Assembly: GCA_964035575.1 (NCBI GenBank)
Contig: OZ037886.1
Span: 806,001 to 870,000 of the forward strand
Length of the DNA stretch: 64,000 nucleotides
Origin: Rhynchopus sp. YZ270_cl-10
Lineage: Eukaryota; Euglenozoa; Diplonemea; Diplonemida; Diplonemidae
Direction of reading: 5' to 3'
A model generated the notes under the pieces. It was not told where the DNA came from. It saw only the letters and a list, made by a program, of their open reading frames with translations, and did no database searches. A program made the translations under genes and the position numbers. Positions within the stretch are counted from its first letter, which is position 1. Each line of letters starts with the position of its first letter. Positions 10,201-24,280 of the stretch are shown here, piece by piece.

Positions 10201-13200
10201 ACAAGGCGCTTGCGGCGATTGGTGAGTTCCATGCAAAGTCGAAGGAGATCCACAAGAACTCATCGCACATTTCCCAGGTGGTTACACAGATCTCGACGAC
10301 GTGGCTGGTGGACCCTCAGAAGCTTTCCGCCTCTTCCACGGAGGGGCTGCTTGACCTGAACGACCTTGCGGAGAGTCTGGAGCTGTACCGCAACAAGCAG
10401 GTGGCGAAGCTGACGAAGCAGTACGCACGCATCTCCCCGTTGCTGCGCAAGATCGAAGGGATTGTGACGAACACGAACACAGGCAAGGCAGAGGCACTGC
10501 GGTCGTACTACTACTTCTGGGAGAAGAAGATCTACAAGTCGCTCAACCGCATGGTCATGATCTCCCTGTCCCTCTTCCTCTCGTTCCTCAACATCAACCC
10601 CTCCAAGAAACACAAGACCGCACGCAAGCCAGCCCCCCTCTTCAAAGTCACCGCCTCGCTCGTGGCAGGCGAGATCGGAGTCTCCCCCGAGATGAAGGAA
10701 ATCCTGCACACACTCACAGCAAAGATCATGAACAACATCATTGAGGCCACGAAGCACTTCGTCAGGTGGATGGACGGCACCTGTATCGAGTGCACCCAGG
10801 GCGAGATACACCCAAAGCCTGCCGACGACGGGGAGCTCCAGCCCTTCACATTCTTCCAGGACATCTCGAAAGGGGGTCAGGTCATTGCCTTCAAGACGAA
10901 GGTGAACCAGGGCATCCAGAAGACGTTCTTCTACGTTCATAAGCACCTCTCTTCGTGGAGGAAGTACAAGGACCTGTGGCACGTCCCCAAGGAGAAGTTC
11001 ATTGAGCGTCTAGGTGCGAAGAACTTACAGTGGCTGGAGTACGATGCTCGCTTCGCAGACTTTACACGTCTCATTCGGGGGCTGGACCAGTATCCACAGG
11101 AGCGGAATATTGACTTCCTTTGCTTGGACTGCAATCCTTTGTTGGCTGAGATCCAAAAGGAGGCACGGACGTGGATCCAAATGGAAGGCAAGCAGCTCAA
11201 TGAACAGTTCCGCGGCAAGCTTGAGAAGCTGCACGCCAAGATTCAAAAGTGCGAGGAGGAGTTGCACATCTCGCCTGACCTGATTGACGACCTGAAGAAG
11301 GTGCTCTCCACGATTGACACGATGAACACACACTCGATGGACATTGAGCTGCAGTACTGCGAGATCGAGAACTGCTACAACACTTTGAGGCAGTACAACA
11401 TCCCGATCCCTGCAGAGGAGTGGAACTCTGCTATGGGGCTGCGCACACACTGGCAGAGACTCAAGCTTTTGGCCAAGAAGAAGGACGAGGACTTGACCAC
11501 AACAAAGGACACATTCAGACAGGTAACTGTGACGTCTGTCGACAAGTTCAAAGACGAGTTGCAAATCTCCCTGCAAGAGTTCATCGAGAACGGACCTGGC
11601 AGAGGCGGCATTGATCTGGATCGTGGCCTGGAGCTCATCAACGAATGGAAGATCGACCTCCTGCAGAAGCAGAAGAAACGCGAGTCCCTGGTGAAGTCCG
11701 AGAAGCTCTTCGCCCTCGACATCACGATCTACCCTTCCCTGCAGGAGATGGAGGCCCACCTCTCGCAGCTCTCCCAGGTCTTCGAGATGTACGCCGACTG
11801 GAAGGAGCTTGTCGGCACCTGGTCCTCCACGCAGTGGGCCGAGGTGCAGATGGACCTCATGCGCAAAGGGACCGAGGGCATGCTCCAGCGCCTCAAGAAG
11901 AAGTACAAGGAGTTCGGCGAGCTCCCACCGTACGCATCGATCAAGGAGGTCACAACGAACTTCTTCTCGTCACTGCCCCTCTTCACACAGCTCAAAAACG
12001 AGGCACTCCGCGAGCGTCATTGGAAGAAGTTGATGGAGATCACTGGGAAGAGCTTTGACTTCTCGAACTTCACTCTTGCGTCGTTGATTGAGATGCGCCC
12101 GTTTGATTTTGAGGAGCAGATTAACGAGATTGTTGCGGGCGCGACACGTGAACTGCACATTGAGTCTTCTCTGCAGGCGATCAAGGACACGTGGTCCACT
12201 ACTTCGTTTGACCTGGTCCCCAAGAAGCGCATCAAGCTGCTTGCAGACACACGCGAGATCCAGGAGACCATTGACGAGCACACAATGAACCTGCAGAGCA
12301 TTGCGAACTTCAAATGGGTGAAGCCCTTCCTCGACGACGTGCGTCTCTGGGAGCGCAAGCTCAACACCATGACCGACGTCATCGGGGAGTGGATCGTGGT
12401 GCAGCAGAAGTGGATCTACCTTGAGTCCATCTTCATCGGGGGTGAGGACATCGCGGCTCAGCTTCCGAAGGAGGCGAAGAAGTTCGACGACCTCGACAAG
12501 AAGTGGCTGGCCATCATGAAGCAGTGTGCAGAGAACCCTCTCGTGGACGCGGCCTGCCATACACCCGACAGACTGGCGGATCTGAAGTGGATCTCTGACA
12601 AGCTAGACGAATGCCAGAAGGGGCTGACGGACTACCTGAACACGAAGCGTATGGCGTTCCCGCGGTTCTACTTCATTTCTGACGACGACTTGCTGTCGAT
12701 TCTTTCTTCCTCAAACCCACGCTCGGTGCAGGAGCACATGCTGAAGATGTTCGACAACTGTGCGGTGCTGTACTTCAAGGCAGGCTCCGATGCTGTGGAG
12801 GGCACACACTCGCAGGAGCGCGAGCACCTTGCCTTTGAGAACCCTGTGAACACGGAGGGCCTGCCTGTGGAGAAGTGGCTGAACGAAGTGCTCCTTGAGG
12901 TGCGCAAGACACTGCACGGCCTGCTCAAGGCGTCTGTCTTCTACTACCCAAAGAAGCCAAGGCTGCAGTGGATTGAGGACTCCAAGGGTATGTGTGGTCT
13001 GGCAGGCTCGCAGGTGTGGTGGACCTACCAAGTGGAGGATGCCTTCCTGAAAGTCAAGAAGGGCAAGCGCAATGCCGTGAAGGACCTTGTGGTGAAGCTG
13101 TCGGACCAGCTGGATGAGATGGTTGTGGAGATGGACAAGCAGCTGAGCAACCAGCAGCGCAAGAAGATCAACACCCTCATCATTGTCGACGTGCACGGGA

Positions 13201-16200
13201 GGGACATTGTCGACCGCTTTGTGCGTGACGCCATCCTCGACGCACGCGACTTTGCGTGGGAGAGCCAGCTCCGCTTCTACTGGAAGCGCGACATCGACAA
13301 CTGCGTCATCCACCAGTGCACTGCTGTGCTCAACTACGGGTACGAGTTCATGGGATTGAACGGCCGCCTTGTGATCACACCCCTCACTGACAGATGCTTC
13401 ATGACTCTCACACAAGCCCTTTCGTACAACCTGGGAGGTGCCCCCGGTGGGCCTGCTGGAACAGGCAAGACGGAGAGTGTGAAGGATTTGGCGAAGGGTC
13501 TGTCGTACTACTGTGTGGTGTTCAACTGCGGGGAAGGTCTCGACTACAAGGCAATGGCGTCGATCTTCTGCGGGTTGGGGCAGTGCGGTGCGTGGGGGTG
13601 CTTCGACGAGTTCAACAGAATCGAGCTTCCCGTGCTGTCGGTGGTGTCTGAGCAGCTGCGTGCCATGCAGGATGCACTCAAGTACGGCCTCAAAAAGGTC
13701 GAGATCCAAGGCGCACCCGAGGAGGTGTCGCTTGACCCGAACGTCGGTGTCTTCATCACCATGAACCCCGGGTACGCAGGCAGAGTGGAGCTCCCCGACA
13801 ACCTGAAGGCGCTGTTCAGACCCGTTGTCATGGTTGTGCCCAACTTGGAGCTCATTGCCGAGATCATGCTTTACGCGGAAGGGTTCAAGCAGGCACGCGG
13901 CCTCGCGAAGAAGATGGTCACGCTTTACAAGCTTGCGAAAGGACAGCTTTCCAAACAGTACCACTACGATTGGGGTCTGCGTGCCTTGAAGGCTGTGCTT
14001 GTCATGGCGGGTGCGTTGAAGCGGTCGGACGCAGAGCTGCCGGAGGACGTTGTCTTGATGCGTGCGCTGCGTGACATGAACGCACCGAAGTTCGTGTATG
14101 AGGATGTGCCGTTGTTTGCTGGGCTCATCTCCGACCTGTTCCCTGGGCTCGATGCAACAAGAGTGCCGAACGAGAAGCTTGCGAAGTCTGTGAAGGAGTG
14201 CCTCACCGTGAACAAGGACCTCTTCGTGCCGAACCAGATCGACAAGGTTGTGCAGCTCTACGAGACCATGCAGACACGCCACACCTCCATGGTTGTTGGC
14301 CCCACCTCTGGAGGGAAGACCACTGTCATCCAATACCTCAAGCTTGCACAGGACGCGCTCAAGCTGCCTACAAAGCTCTTCATCCTGAACGCTAAGGCGC
14401 AGCACATCTCTTGCCTGTACGGTGTGTTGGACCCGATGACGCGTACCTGGACTGACGGAATCTTCTCGAACATCTTCAGAATGATCAACAGAGACTCCGA
14501 AAGGGAGAAGGAGCAGGGCATTGAGAACACACGTCGTTACGTGGTCTTCGACGGTGACGTGGACGCACTGTGGGTTGAGAACATGAACACCGTCATGGAC
14601 GACAACAAACTGCTCACCCTTGCCAACGGAGACAGAATCCGTCTGAACAACCCTATGTGCTCCCTTCTCTTTGAGGTGGGCGACCTGCAGTATGCGTCTC
14701 CGGCCACTGTCTCGCGTGTGGGTATGGTCTACGTGGATCCGCAGAACCTGCAATGGCAGCCGTATGTGCACAAGTGGGTGAACACACGCTCGAAGGAGGA
14801 GCAGGACTCCCTGAAAGAGCTCTTCGAGAAGTACACCCCAGCCCTGCGCTCCTTCGTGCTCGACGGTATTGACCTGGATGGCAACGTCGTCCCGCCACCG
14901 AAGCTCGCACTCCCCCTCACGGATTGCAACATGGTGAAGCAGCTCTGCCTCCTCCTGTCGTGCATGCTCAAGGACCAGCAGCTGGAGCAGCGCTCCCTTG
15001 AGGGTGTCTTCCTCTTTGCGTGTGTGTGGTCCTTTGGCGCAGTCATCCACGAAAGCGACAGACCCCGTTTTGACCAGATCCTGAAGAGCAAGTCAGGGAA
15101 GAACCTGCAGCCCTCAGACGATCTCAAGCCTGTCTCTGCGGGGCAGCTGCCTGAGAAGAAGACGCTCTTCGAGTTCTGCTTCTCCACCTCAAGCGCGAAG
15201 TGGGTGCCGTGGAAGGATCCGTCCATGATCCCTGAGTTCATCCCCCCGACTGACGGGAAGTTCTCCTCCATCCTCGTACCCACTGTTGACACTGTACGGA
15301 ACTCATTCTTCTTAGACCTGATCATCGACAAGCAGCAGGCGGACCCGCGTACCGGAGCCAAGACACCTATCATGTTTATTGGAGCCTCTGGAACAGCAAA
15401 GACAGTTACCATTCAGAAGTTCCTGCGCGATTTAAAGTCGAAGGACAAGAGCACGCTGGACAAGGACGAGGTGAAGCTGGACGAGCTTGTGTTGGAGATG
15501 AACTTCTCGTCGAAGACGCTTTCAGTGGATGTGCAGCGCACACTCGAGGACAACGTGGAGAAGCGCACGGCGACGATCCTTGGTGCACCGCCTGGGAAGA
15601 AGCTGATCACATTCATCGACGACATCAACATGCCTGTTGTGGACACGTACGGGACCATGCAACCCATCACCTGGCTCAAGCTTCTTGTGGAGTGGGGTGG
15701 CTGGTACGACAGAAAAGACCTCACGTGGAAGTCCATCCGTGACACTGAGTACATCGCCGCCATGGCACCACCTGGGGGTGGCAGGAACGCGCTGGACCCG
15801 CGTTTCATCTCACTCTTTGTATCGTTCAACATCCCGTTCCCTGCACCGGAGTCGCTGGAGACGATTTACACTAAGATTCTGTCCTCTCATTTGGCGTCCT
15901 TTGAGGGACCTAACGCGGCCAACCTGCTGGCACAGGTGCCCAATGTGTGCAACCTGACGATGCAGGTGTACAACCTGCTTTGCGAGAAGCTTCCTCCAAC
16001 ACCTGCAAAGTTCCACTACATCTTCAACTTGCGTGACCTGTCGCGTGTCTACGAAGGGATGTGCAGGATGACGCAGGACTGCTACGAGACCGTGGGGCAG
16101 ATGATGCGTCTCTGGAGGAATGAGATCCTTCGTGTCTTCCACGACAGGATGCCTGACATCGAGGACAAAATGGTTGTCGTGAACAAAATCAAGATGCTCA

Positions 16201-19200
16201 TGAACGAGCACTACCCTGCCGACGAGGAGGCCATCCTCAAGGACCCGATTTTGTACGGCGACTTTGCGGACTTTGAGGAGGACGAGCGTCTCTGTCTGTA
16301 CGACGACATGGGTGACTTTGACAGGGTGCGCTCCCTTGCCGCACTCATCCTTGAGGAGTACAACACACCGACACACAAGATGAGCCTCGTGATGTTCGAC
16401 ATGGCAATGGACCACCTCGTCAGAATCACCCGCATTCTCACCCTCCCCAGAGGCAACGCACTTCTTATCGGAGTGGGCGGGTCGGGGAAGCAGAGTCTGA
16501 CGCGACTGGCCACCCACGCTGCAGGCATCCCACAGGTCTTCGAGATCACGATTGCACGTGGCTACAACGAGGACGCATTCAAGGAGAACCTGAAGGAACT
16601 CTACAAGATTGCTGGGGTTGACGAGGGTGGGTCGAAGGTGGTGTTCCTCTTCACCGATGGGCACGTTGTGCTGGAGTCGTTCCTGGAGTCTGTGAACAAC
16701 ATGCTTGCCTCGGGGATGGTGCCTGCGCTCTTTGCGGACGACGAGAAGGAGACATGCTGCAATGCCGTCGTGGCGGAGGTGGAGGCTGCGGGCATGATTC
16801 CTACCAAGGAGAACAAATGGAACACCTTTGTTTCGCGTGTCAGGGACAACCTTCACATCGTCTTATCGATGTCGCCTTCGGGTGACAAGCTGAGAACACG
16901 TTGCAGGAACTTCCCTGCACTCGTGAACAACACTGTGATCGATTGGTTCACGAAGTGGCCCGACCAGGCACTGAAGGCTGTGAGCCACCGCTACCTCGAA
17001 GACTATGACGCACGCAAGAAGGTGGAACGCGAAAAGAAGGCTGCGAAAGAGATTGGCGACGTCAAGATGGACGCAGACGACAGCTTCCCTGCCTACCTGA
17101 AGGACCTTGTGGTGGACCACATGGTGTTCACCCACCTCTCCTGCGACGACCAATGCGGCGTGTACAAGGAGACCATGAAGCGCATGCACTACGTCACCCC
17201 AAAGAACTTCCTTGACTACATCAACAACTACACTGCGTTGCTGGATGAGAACCGCACGCGGATTGACGAACTCAAATCGAAGCTTCGCACCGGTCTTGAC
17301 AAGCTTAAGGACGCTGCAGAGACTGTTGTGGACATGCAGGTGAAGATGAGTGAACAGCAGGTGCACCTTGACGAGATGACAAAGGCCAACGAGGAGCTTG
17401 TTCTCGACCTGTCCAAGAAGCAGGCCGACGCGGAGGAGAAGTCCGAACGTGCGACGACCCGAGAGAAGGAGGTTGCTGAGACGAAGGTGAACGTGATGCA
17501 GAACATGAAGGAGGCCGAAGAGGTGCTTGAGGAGGCCATGCCTGCTGTCATGCTTGCAGAGAAGGAGCTCGACAAGATCCAGAAGAAGGATATGGACGAG
17601 CTGCGTACCTTTGCGAAGCCTTCTGAGAAGATTGTTGCTGTAGCCGAGATGTACTGTGTCATGCAGGGCAAGACCGCGTCCTGGAGCAACTGCAAGGCAG
17701 ATTTGACAAACCCTAACTTTGTGCAGGAGAAGCTGAAACGGTTTCAGAAGGAGACCATCACAGAGAAGCGTATTATCGCTGTGAACGCGATCCGTGCGCG
17801 CAACAAGGACCTCACCGACATCAGCATCCAGGCTGCCTCCATTGCTGCAGCAGGTCTTTATGGGTGGGTCATGGCCTTAGTGGCATACTACTCTGTTGCG
17901 AAGAAGGTTGAACCCAAGAAGATGCTTGTACAGCGCCTTGAGAAGAACCTGACGCAGCTTGAGAAGGAGCTTGAGTACCTCCGTGCAGAAGTGCGTGGTC
18001 TGAACGACATGAAGGAGATGCTCACAGAACGTCTCGAGAAGGGGCAGGCAGAGGCAACCCGCTTAGAGGACGATGCACGCGTCATGCAGAAGCGTCTCAA
18101 CAATGCAAAACGTCTTATCGGAGGTCTCGCAAGCGAGAGGCAAAGATGGACGGAAGACTTTGAACAGCTCGGAAAGTCAAGAAAGAAGTTGGTATGTTCC
18201 TTGCAAAGCCGGGAACCGCGGGAGGGGGGTTTTTTGAGGGGTTTTGTAACCGTGTAGGTTCTGTGAGTCATTTCCCAATTTTTGTTTTATGTTTTCACAT
18301 CTCATTCATTTCAGGTCGGTGACTGCCTTCTCGGGGCGTGCTTCCTCAGCTACTTAGGGGCCTTTACGTTTTCTTTCCGTGAAAATTTGATGGTGAAGTT
18401 GACTGCTGACGTTAAGGAGAGGGAAATTGACATGGTATGATTCCTCTATTCCTCCTCTGTCTACCGCCTTTTCAACTGTGTGAATAGGGCTGTCTCCTTA
18501 TCAAATTGAACATCATTTGTTTTGTACTTATTAGCGCATTATGCCCGACGCACCAAACACCTATACAGAACGAAGAATTCGGGCTGGAGAAGCTTCTCAC
18601 AACGGATGTGCACATCTCTAAGTGGAACGCTGACGGTCTGCCTTCTGATGAGCTTTCTATTCAGAACGGAATTCTCGCGACACGTGCCTCAACGTACCCA
18701 CTGTGCATTGACCCTCAGAAGCAGGCTGTTGGGTGGATCAAACGCATGTTCGAGAAGGGCGCCAAATTCGAGGTTGCCACCTTCGCAGAACCAAGTATGT
18801 AGAGTGTAGAGGCCTGTTGTTGTTTTATAAATTATTCGTTTTCTCCCAATGCCACCCAACACCTAAGGGTCATATTCGCAAGAATTGCCTTGACTAGGCA
18901 TCAACCACCCAACACCACCACACAGACTTCCCCAAACGCCTTGAAGCCGCAATCCAATACGGAAACCCCTTCCTCTTCGAGAACGTTGACGAATTCATCG
19001 ACCCCATTCTGGACCCGATTTTGGAGAAGAAGTTTACGTACCAGAGCGGGCAGCGCTTCATTAAGGTGGGTGACAAGTCTGTGGAGTATGACCCGAACTT
19101 CAGACTGTTCATGACAACAAAGCTGTCGAACCCGAACTACACGCCTGAGATCTTTGGGAAGTCGATGGTGATCAACTTTGGTGTGACGCTGGATGGGTTG

Positions 19201-22020
19201 CGTGACCAGCTGCTGAACGAGGTTGTTCTGTCGGAGCGGAACGACCTTGCACGCCACAGTGAGGAGCTGATCCACAGCATGGCGGAGAACAAGCAGACCC
19301 TGCAGCAGCTTGAGGACACACTCATCCGCGAGCTCTCGCTTGCGCAAGGTGAGATCATTGACAACGACGACCTCATCTCCACGCTTGAGGAGACCAAGAG
19401 CAGTGCCGAAGAGATCGCACAGAAGCTGCAGAGCGCGCTCGTCACAAAGAAGGACATCGACCGTGCGCGGCAGGACTACCTCCCCGTGGCAAAGCGTGGG
19501 GCAATCCTCTTCTTCTGCATTGCAGGCATCTCCTCCATCAACAGCATGTATGAGTACAGCTTGGCCGCCTTCCTCCACGATGTGTTCAAGGTCTCCCTTG
19601 AGAGGAGTGAAGGCCACTTCGAGCCGGACCAGCGTCTCGTGAACATCATCCAGTACCTGACTCGCTGCCTCTACCAGTACGTCTGCATGGGTATCTTCCA
19701 GGTGCATGTGAGGCTGTTTGCGTTGCTCATGACGGCACGCATCCTTGAGGGTGCAGGGAAGATGAACCCTGCAGAGCTGGACTTCTTCTTGAAAGGGTGT
19801 CTGCTGCCGGACAAGGACTTCGCTGCACGGCCAACGTTTCCATGGATCACGGAGGTGGCGTGGAACGGTGTGTGCAGGCTTGCACGCACGTCGAAGGTGT
19901 TTGAGAAGCTGCCCGACCACATCGTTGCCAACGAGGACTCATGGAAGACGTGGTTCAACCTGCAGACACCCGAGGGCGAGAAGGTCGTCATCCCCCTCCC
20001 AGAGCAGCTCACGGAGTTCCAGAAGCTCTGCCTCCTGCGCTGCTTCCGTGTGGACAGGGTGTACCTGGCGGTGGGGTCCTTCATCGCATGCACCCCCGAG
20101 ATGGGGCAGTACTTCTCCGTCCCCTACAAGCCCGACCTCAAGGATGTCTACGTGCAGTCCTCAGCAAACTCGCCCATTGTGTGCATCACAACACCTGGTG
20201 CAAACCCCACAGAGGAAATCGACAAGCTCGCGCAAAAGATGGAGATGAAAGACAGTCGTCTGAAGGCCCTCTCATTAGGACAGGGTCAGGGTGTGATTGC
20301 GATGTCGCTTGTGGAGCAGGGCTCCCTGCGAGGGCATTGGGTGCTCCTGCAGAACTGTCATCTTCTCATTGACTGGATGAAGGAGATTGAGAAGATCCTG
20401 GAGAAGCGCGACGCGAAGCCGCATCCAGAGTTCCGCCTGTGGCTCACGACGGAACCTTCTGAGGGCTTCCCATTGGGCATTCTGCAGAGAAGTTTGAAGG
20501 TCGTGTTTGAACCACCGGATGGGCTGAAGATGAACATGACGATGAACTTCGGGAAGGTGACCGAGGAGACGCTGGACGACTGTCCTCATCCTGCCTTCCG
20601 ACCCCTTGTCTTCACGCTTGCGTTTTTCCATGCGGTTGTGCAGGAGAGGCGGAAGTACGGCAAGCTGGGGTGGAATGTTGTGTACGACTTCAACGAGACG
20701 GACTTCACGATTTCGATGCGTCTGATGTGCACGTACCTGACGAAGGCGCACGACGACAACTCAGGCATCCCGTGGGAGACACTGCGCTACCTTGTCGGGG
20801 AGGCCATGTACGGCGGTAGGGTCAGCGACGACTGGGACCGCCGCATTGTGATGGTGTACCTGCATGAGTACTTCGGCGACTTCCTCTTCGACACCTTCCA
20901 GCCCTTCCACTTCTACAAGGACAAGGACTACGACTACTCCCTTCCCAACGGCTCCACCGACTTCAACGAACCCGTTCTCCGCGACGCCTACATCAACCAG
21001 ATCAAAGACATGGCGCAGGACAACACACCAGAGGTCTTCGGCCTCCACCCCAACGCTGAGATCGGCTACCTCACAACAATGACCAAGTCGCTTTGGGACT
21101 CTATGCTTCTCGTCCAGTCGTCGTCTGGGTCTGGTGCAGCGGATGCAGGTGCTGGTGGGGAGTCGCGGGAGGACAAGCTGAAGAAGCTGTGCGAGGATGT
21201 CGCAAGCCAGATCCCGCAGCAGATTGACAGGAAGCTTGTCATGATGCAGGAGAAGAAGAAGTCACCCACAGGCGACGGCGTGCTTGCGCCTGTGCAGGTT
21301 GTGCTTCTGCAGGAGATCGAACGGTGGAACGCGCTCGTCGGGACGATGGTGTACTCGCTAAAGGAGCTGCTGAAGGCGTTGGCAGGTGTAATCGGGATGA
21401 GTGCCGACCTGGACGACCTTGCCTCTGCGCTCCTCAACGGTCAGCTCCCACCTTCATGGCGACGGAAGGCACCCGACACCCGCAAGGGCCTGGGCAGGTG
21501 GATGCTCCACTACAAATCGCGCAACCAGCAGTACCAGGACTGGATTGACAATGGCGAGCCTATAGTGGTGTGGCTGTCAGGCATTATGGTGCCTGATTCG
21601 TTTATTGCTGCACTTGTACAGACGACGTGCAGGAAGTACAAATGGCCTCTGGACAAGAGCAGCATCTTCACACGTGTGACGGAGTACGTGAACCACGAGG
21701 ACATCAAGGAGCGCATGCAGGATGGTGCCTACATCCGTGGCCTCTACCTCGAAGGTGCGCGCTGGGACCTCGAGAAGGCACAGCTCGCAGCACAACCCGC
21801 AAAGCGCCTCATCCTCGACCTTCCCGTCCTTATGATCATCCCCAAGGAGACCAACAAGATCAAGCGTGCAGGAACCTTCCTCACCCCAGTCTACATCACA
21901 CAAGGCAGGAAGAGTGCGGCAGGGGTCGGACACGCCTTTGACGCGGATCTGAAAACAAGCGAACATATGTCGCATTGGGTCTTGAACTCCGTTTCCTTAT
22001 GTCTAAACAGTGATGACTGA
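7257..22020 (+). CDS. Axonemal dynein heavy chain with N-terminal SPRY-like domain
   Basis: Four exons (7257-18191, 18315-18434, 18569-18794, 18926-22020) join in frame to 4,791 residues; the introns are 123, 134 and 131 bp. It is the ATP-driven microtubule motor of a flagellar arm. From the N terminus: a SPRY/B30.2-like domain at about 165-325, the tail and linker, then a six-AAA motor. P-loops are GGPAGTGKT (2064, AAA1), GPTSGGKT (2348, AAA2), GASGTAKT (2709, AAA3) and GVGGSGKQ (3072, AAA4). The stalk coiled coil flanks a microtubule-binding tip near 3446 ([21 protein letters not shown] shortened here). AAA5, AAA6 and a C-terminal domain follow. All four P-loops keep the Walker A lysine. 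AAA2/AAA3 phrases such as [19 protein letters not shown] recall inner-arm DNAH10-type chains, but I do not assign the arm. The first exon alone is 10.9 kb. The start is the ATG after a pyrimidine-AG site at about 7219. Confidence 0.93.
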
Positions 22021-23077
22021 ACACATTTGGTGTTTTTTTGTGCCGGTGTCTGCCTCCGTAGAGGTGTTTGCACCCTTTTTGTTTTGTTTTCCCCCCTTTT
22101 TTTTGCTATCCTTTTTTTAAAGGCACGTGTCTTATCTGAGACACTTGCAAGTTATGAACTTTATGTTATTTGCCATTCCTCCCCATGCCCCCCTCGAATA
22201 GGAACACTATTCTTTCCTAACTCGCTGATGGTCGTAAAAGGACCTTGTGGTGTGTGACATATGCTAGTTTCTGTAAAGACAATGGCTTTTTTTGCTCTTT
22301 TTTTTTTTGTGTACTTTCTCGATTGGAAATTATATGGAATTAATGTTTTAATGTTAACACGTTAAGGCCTGTTTGAGTGTTATGGGTTTGGAAGCAAAGG
22401 GCTTAGGTATACCTCCTAGAAGGAGTACGGCCACTCTGCGTGATACAGCCCTCTATGAATGGTTTTGTTCAACCTTTCTTGTGTTATTTCCTTCGTGTGT
22501 CACGTCCGCACACCTCTCGTGTGAGGGTATTGCTAAGGATACCCCACATACCCCCCTCTGTAGTTCCTGGAACTCTTCCCCTTGCCTGCTCTGACGGATG
22601 TTGTTGCAGTGATTCGCCCCCATTCTCCATTAACCTTTCCATACCCCATCAATTTACCCCAAAAGAATAGAGAAAAAACACATTTTTGAGTGCCGCTGTG
22701 CAACAGAACCTTTTCTTGTCGATTTGGTGAATTTTGTCCATAAAAAAACAAACAAAAAACAGCACAACAGTTTTGCCCTATTTTTCTGTGTTTTCAACCT
22801 TTCTTTTGATAAAAAATCAGTCTTTTTTTTTTTTGCCATTTTTTCTTTCATCAGTCTTTCCCTTCAACCCCCTCCGTTAACTACACTTACCCCCCTCTTC
22901 CCTCTTCCCCTCATTTCCACCTTGCGATGACTTATCGTCTCAAAAAGAACGCTACAATCATATTTTTTATCCACACACGTCCCCCTCCTCCCTTTCGACA
23001 TTCCATTGTAATTCCTTTACAATGGAAGAAAAAAAACCCTCATTTTATCCACTATTTTTTTCAGTTGGGGGGATACG
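22021..23077. other. Intergenic spacer downstream of dynein
   Basis: No gene seen. It has T and A homopolymers throughout. One stem pair, AGGGCT at 22398-22403 facing AGCCCT at 22447-22452, encloses a small CTCCT/AGGAG hairpin. A pyrimidine tract ending in CAG (23059-23063) precedes the next ATG by 14 bases. Confidence 0.45.
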
Positions 23078-24157
23078 ATGATACCGTATTATCCGCAGAC
23101 GTTGCCTTCTGTTGCGGAAAGGTATGAACGGGTAACTGGGGGTCGTTCAGCAAGCCCTCGTAGCCCACAACGTGAGAAGCAACGCCAGGGGATGCAGTCA
23201 TCACAAGCAGTCTCGCACAACCCACCACGCACCCCAGCTCTCTCTTCGACCCCTTCTTTGCCACATGGGGTCACACAGATGCCTTGTGAACTGCAGCGCC
23301 TCCTCGACGATTTGGAACGACCCGTTTCAATCCCTGGTGGCGATATAGCTATGGAAGCATCCCTCGAGACACATCTCCACTTTGTACGCAAGAAGACCGT
23401 TCTACAAAATGGGCTGCAAAAGGTGCGGAGAAAGCTTTGCGATTCGCGCGAAGCAAGCCTTGAACAGACCTCCCCTACGAGGCAGCGGAGCACACACAAT
23501 AAGGAGGCTGAATACCTCATTGCACCTGCATCAGTACCTTACGAAGAATGCTTCGAAACACGGTGCGCAGTAACAGAGATCCCTTCGGGAAGCACCGACA
23601 TGCCAGGACATCTGCTATCACCCCTAAGCGACGCCACCACTGCAAGAACTGTTTCCACCAGCCCACAACGATCACTTCCCCTAAAGAAGCATGATACTGT
23701 AGAAAGAAACCCCAGATACTGGAAGTACGGCAGCCAAGATGGGAATGGGTTAGGGCGTGTCACTGCAGCGGATGGAGGATGGATTTGGGTAGAGTGGCAG
23801 GCATCTAAAATGCAAAGTTGCTATGAATGGAGTGGAGGGCGCTGTGGGGTGATGCTCTCCTCTAAGACCATAGAGAAGACGGCTACATCAAGTGTGCACG
23901 GAGGGCAGATGCAAAGAGACGTACAAAATATTGTAAACAGTATCCACACATCCCCTTCACCACAAAGAAAGGTTCGACACGAGGCAGCTTCGCCTACAAA
24001 GCTTCGTATGGGATGTAGCTGCCACGCAGTCGTAGGCATGGGAACAGATACCATAAAATGGGAGCCGCCAACTCTGACAGAAGAAGATGCAGTAAAGGAA
24101 TCGGTGATGAACCAAGTCGCCCGTCAGGTGACCGCGGCGCAAATTGAAAGTCTTTGA
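23078..24157 (+). CDS. MIB/HERC2-domain-like protein
   Basis: One exon, 359 residues. Most of the chain is disordered (Ser, Thr, Pro, Arg). Around residues 212-258 a compact segment reads RYWKYGSQDGNGLGRV, then WIWVEWQ, then a Tyr-containing strand. This matches the MIB/HERC2 beta-barrel pattern (W-x-G-x-Q-D-G-G-x-G-x-V followed by V-x-W and Y). In other proteins the fold binds peptide ligands, often in ubiquitin ligases; no RING or HECT domain is present here. Residues 98-118 form a charged helix. The gene is followed at ten bases by a family C repeat. Function unknown. Confidence 0.6.
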   Translation: MIPYYPQTLPSVAERYERVTGGRSASPRSPQREKQRQGMQSSQAVSHNPPRTPALSSTPSLPHGVTQMPCELQRLLDDLERPVSIPGGDIAMEASLETHLHFVRKKTVLQNGLQKVRRKLCDSREASLEQTSPTRQRSTHNKEAEYLIAPASVPYEECFETRCAVTEIPSGSTDMPGHLLSPLSDATTARTVSTSPQRSLPLKKHDTVERNPRYWKYGSQDGNGLGRVTAADGGWIWVEWQASKMQSCYEWSGGRCGVMLSSKTIEKTATSSVHGGQMQRDVQNIVNSIHTSPSPQRKVRHEAASPTKLRMGCSCHAVVGMGTDTIKWEPPTLTEEDAVKESVMNQVARQVTAAQIESL

Positions 24158-24166
24158 GAGGAAAAA

Positions 24167-24221
24167 TAGTGGATCTCATCCTTGGGTGGGTAGGTCTACT
24201 TTATGCAGCCAAGTTTTCAAT
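24167..24221 (+). repeat. Family C short dispersed repeat, copy 1
   Basis: Begins TAGTGGA, has GGGTGGGTAGGTCTACT in the middle and ends CCAAGTTTTCAA. It starts ten bases after the MIB/HERC2-like stop codon. Confidence 0.55.
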
Positions 24222-24235
24222 AAATCAGTGAAGCT

Positions 24236-24280
24236 TGTGCAGGTGGCTACACTATTCCAACAATTCTTCAAAGAGAAAAA
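24236..24280 (+). repeat. Family C short dispersed repeat, copy 2 (partial)
   Basis: Core GGTGGCTACACTATTCCAAC followed by AATTCTTCAAAG and an A-rich end. The TAGTGGA head is missing or diverged. Confidence 0.5.

Noticed and set aside
12711-15050. 779-codon open frame on the minus strand
   Set aside because: It lies wholly inside the dynein first exon. High GC at third positions leaves the antisense frame open; the Leu/Val/His/Arg-rich product has no domain content.
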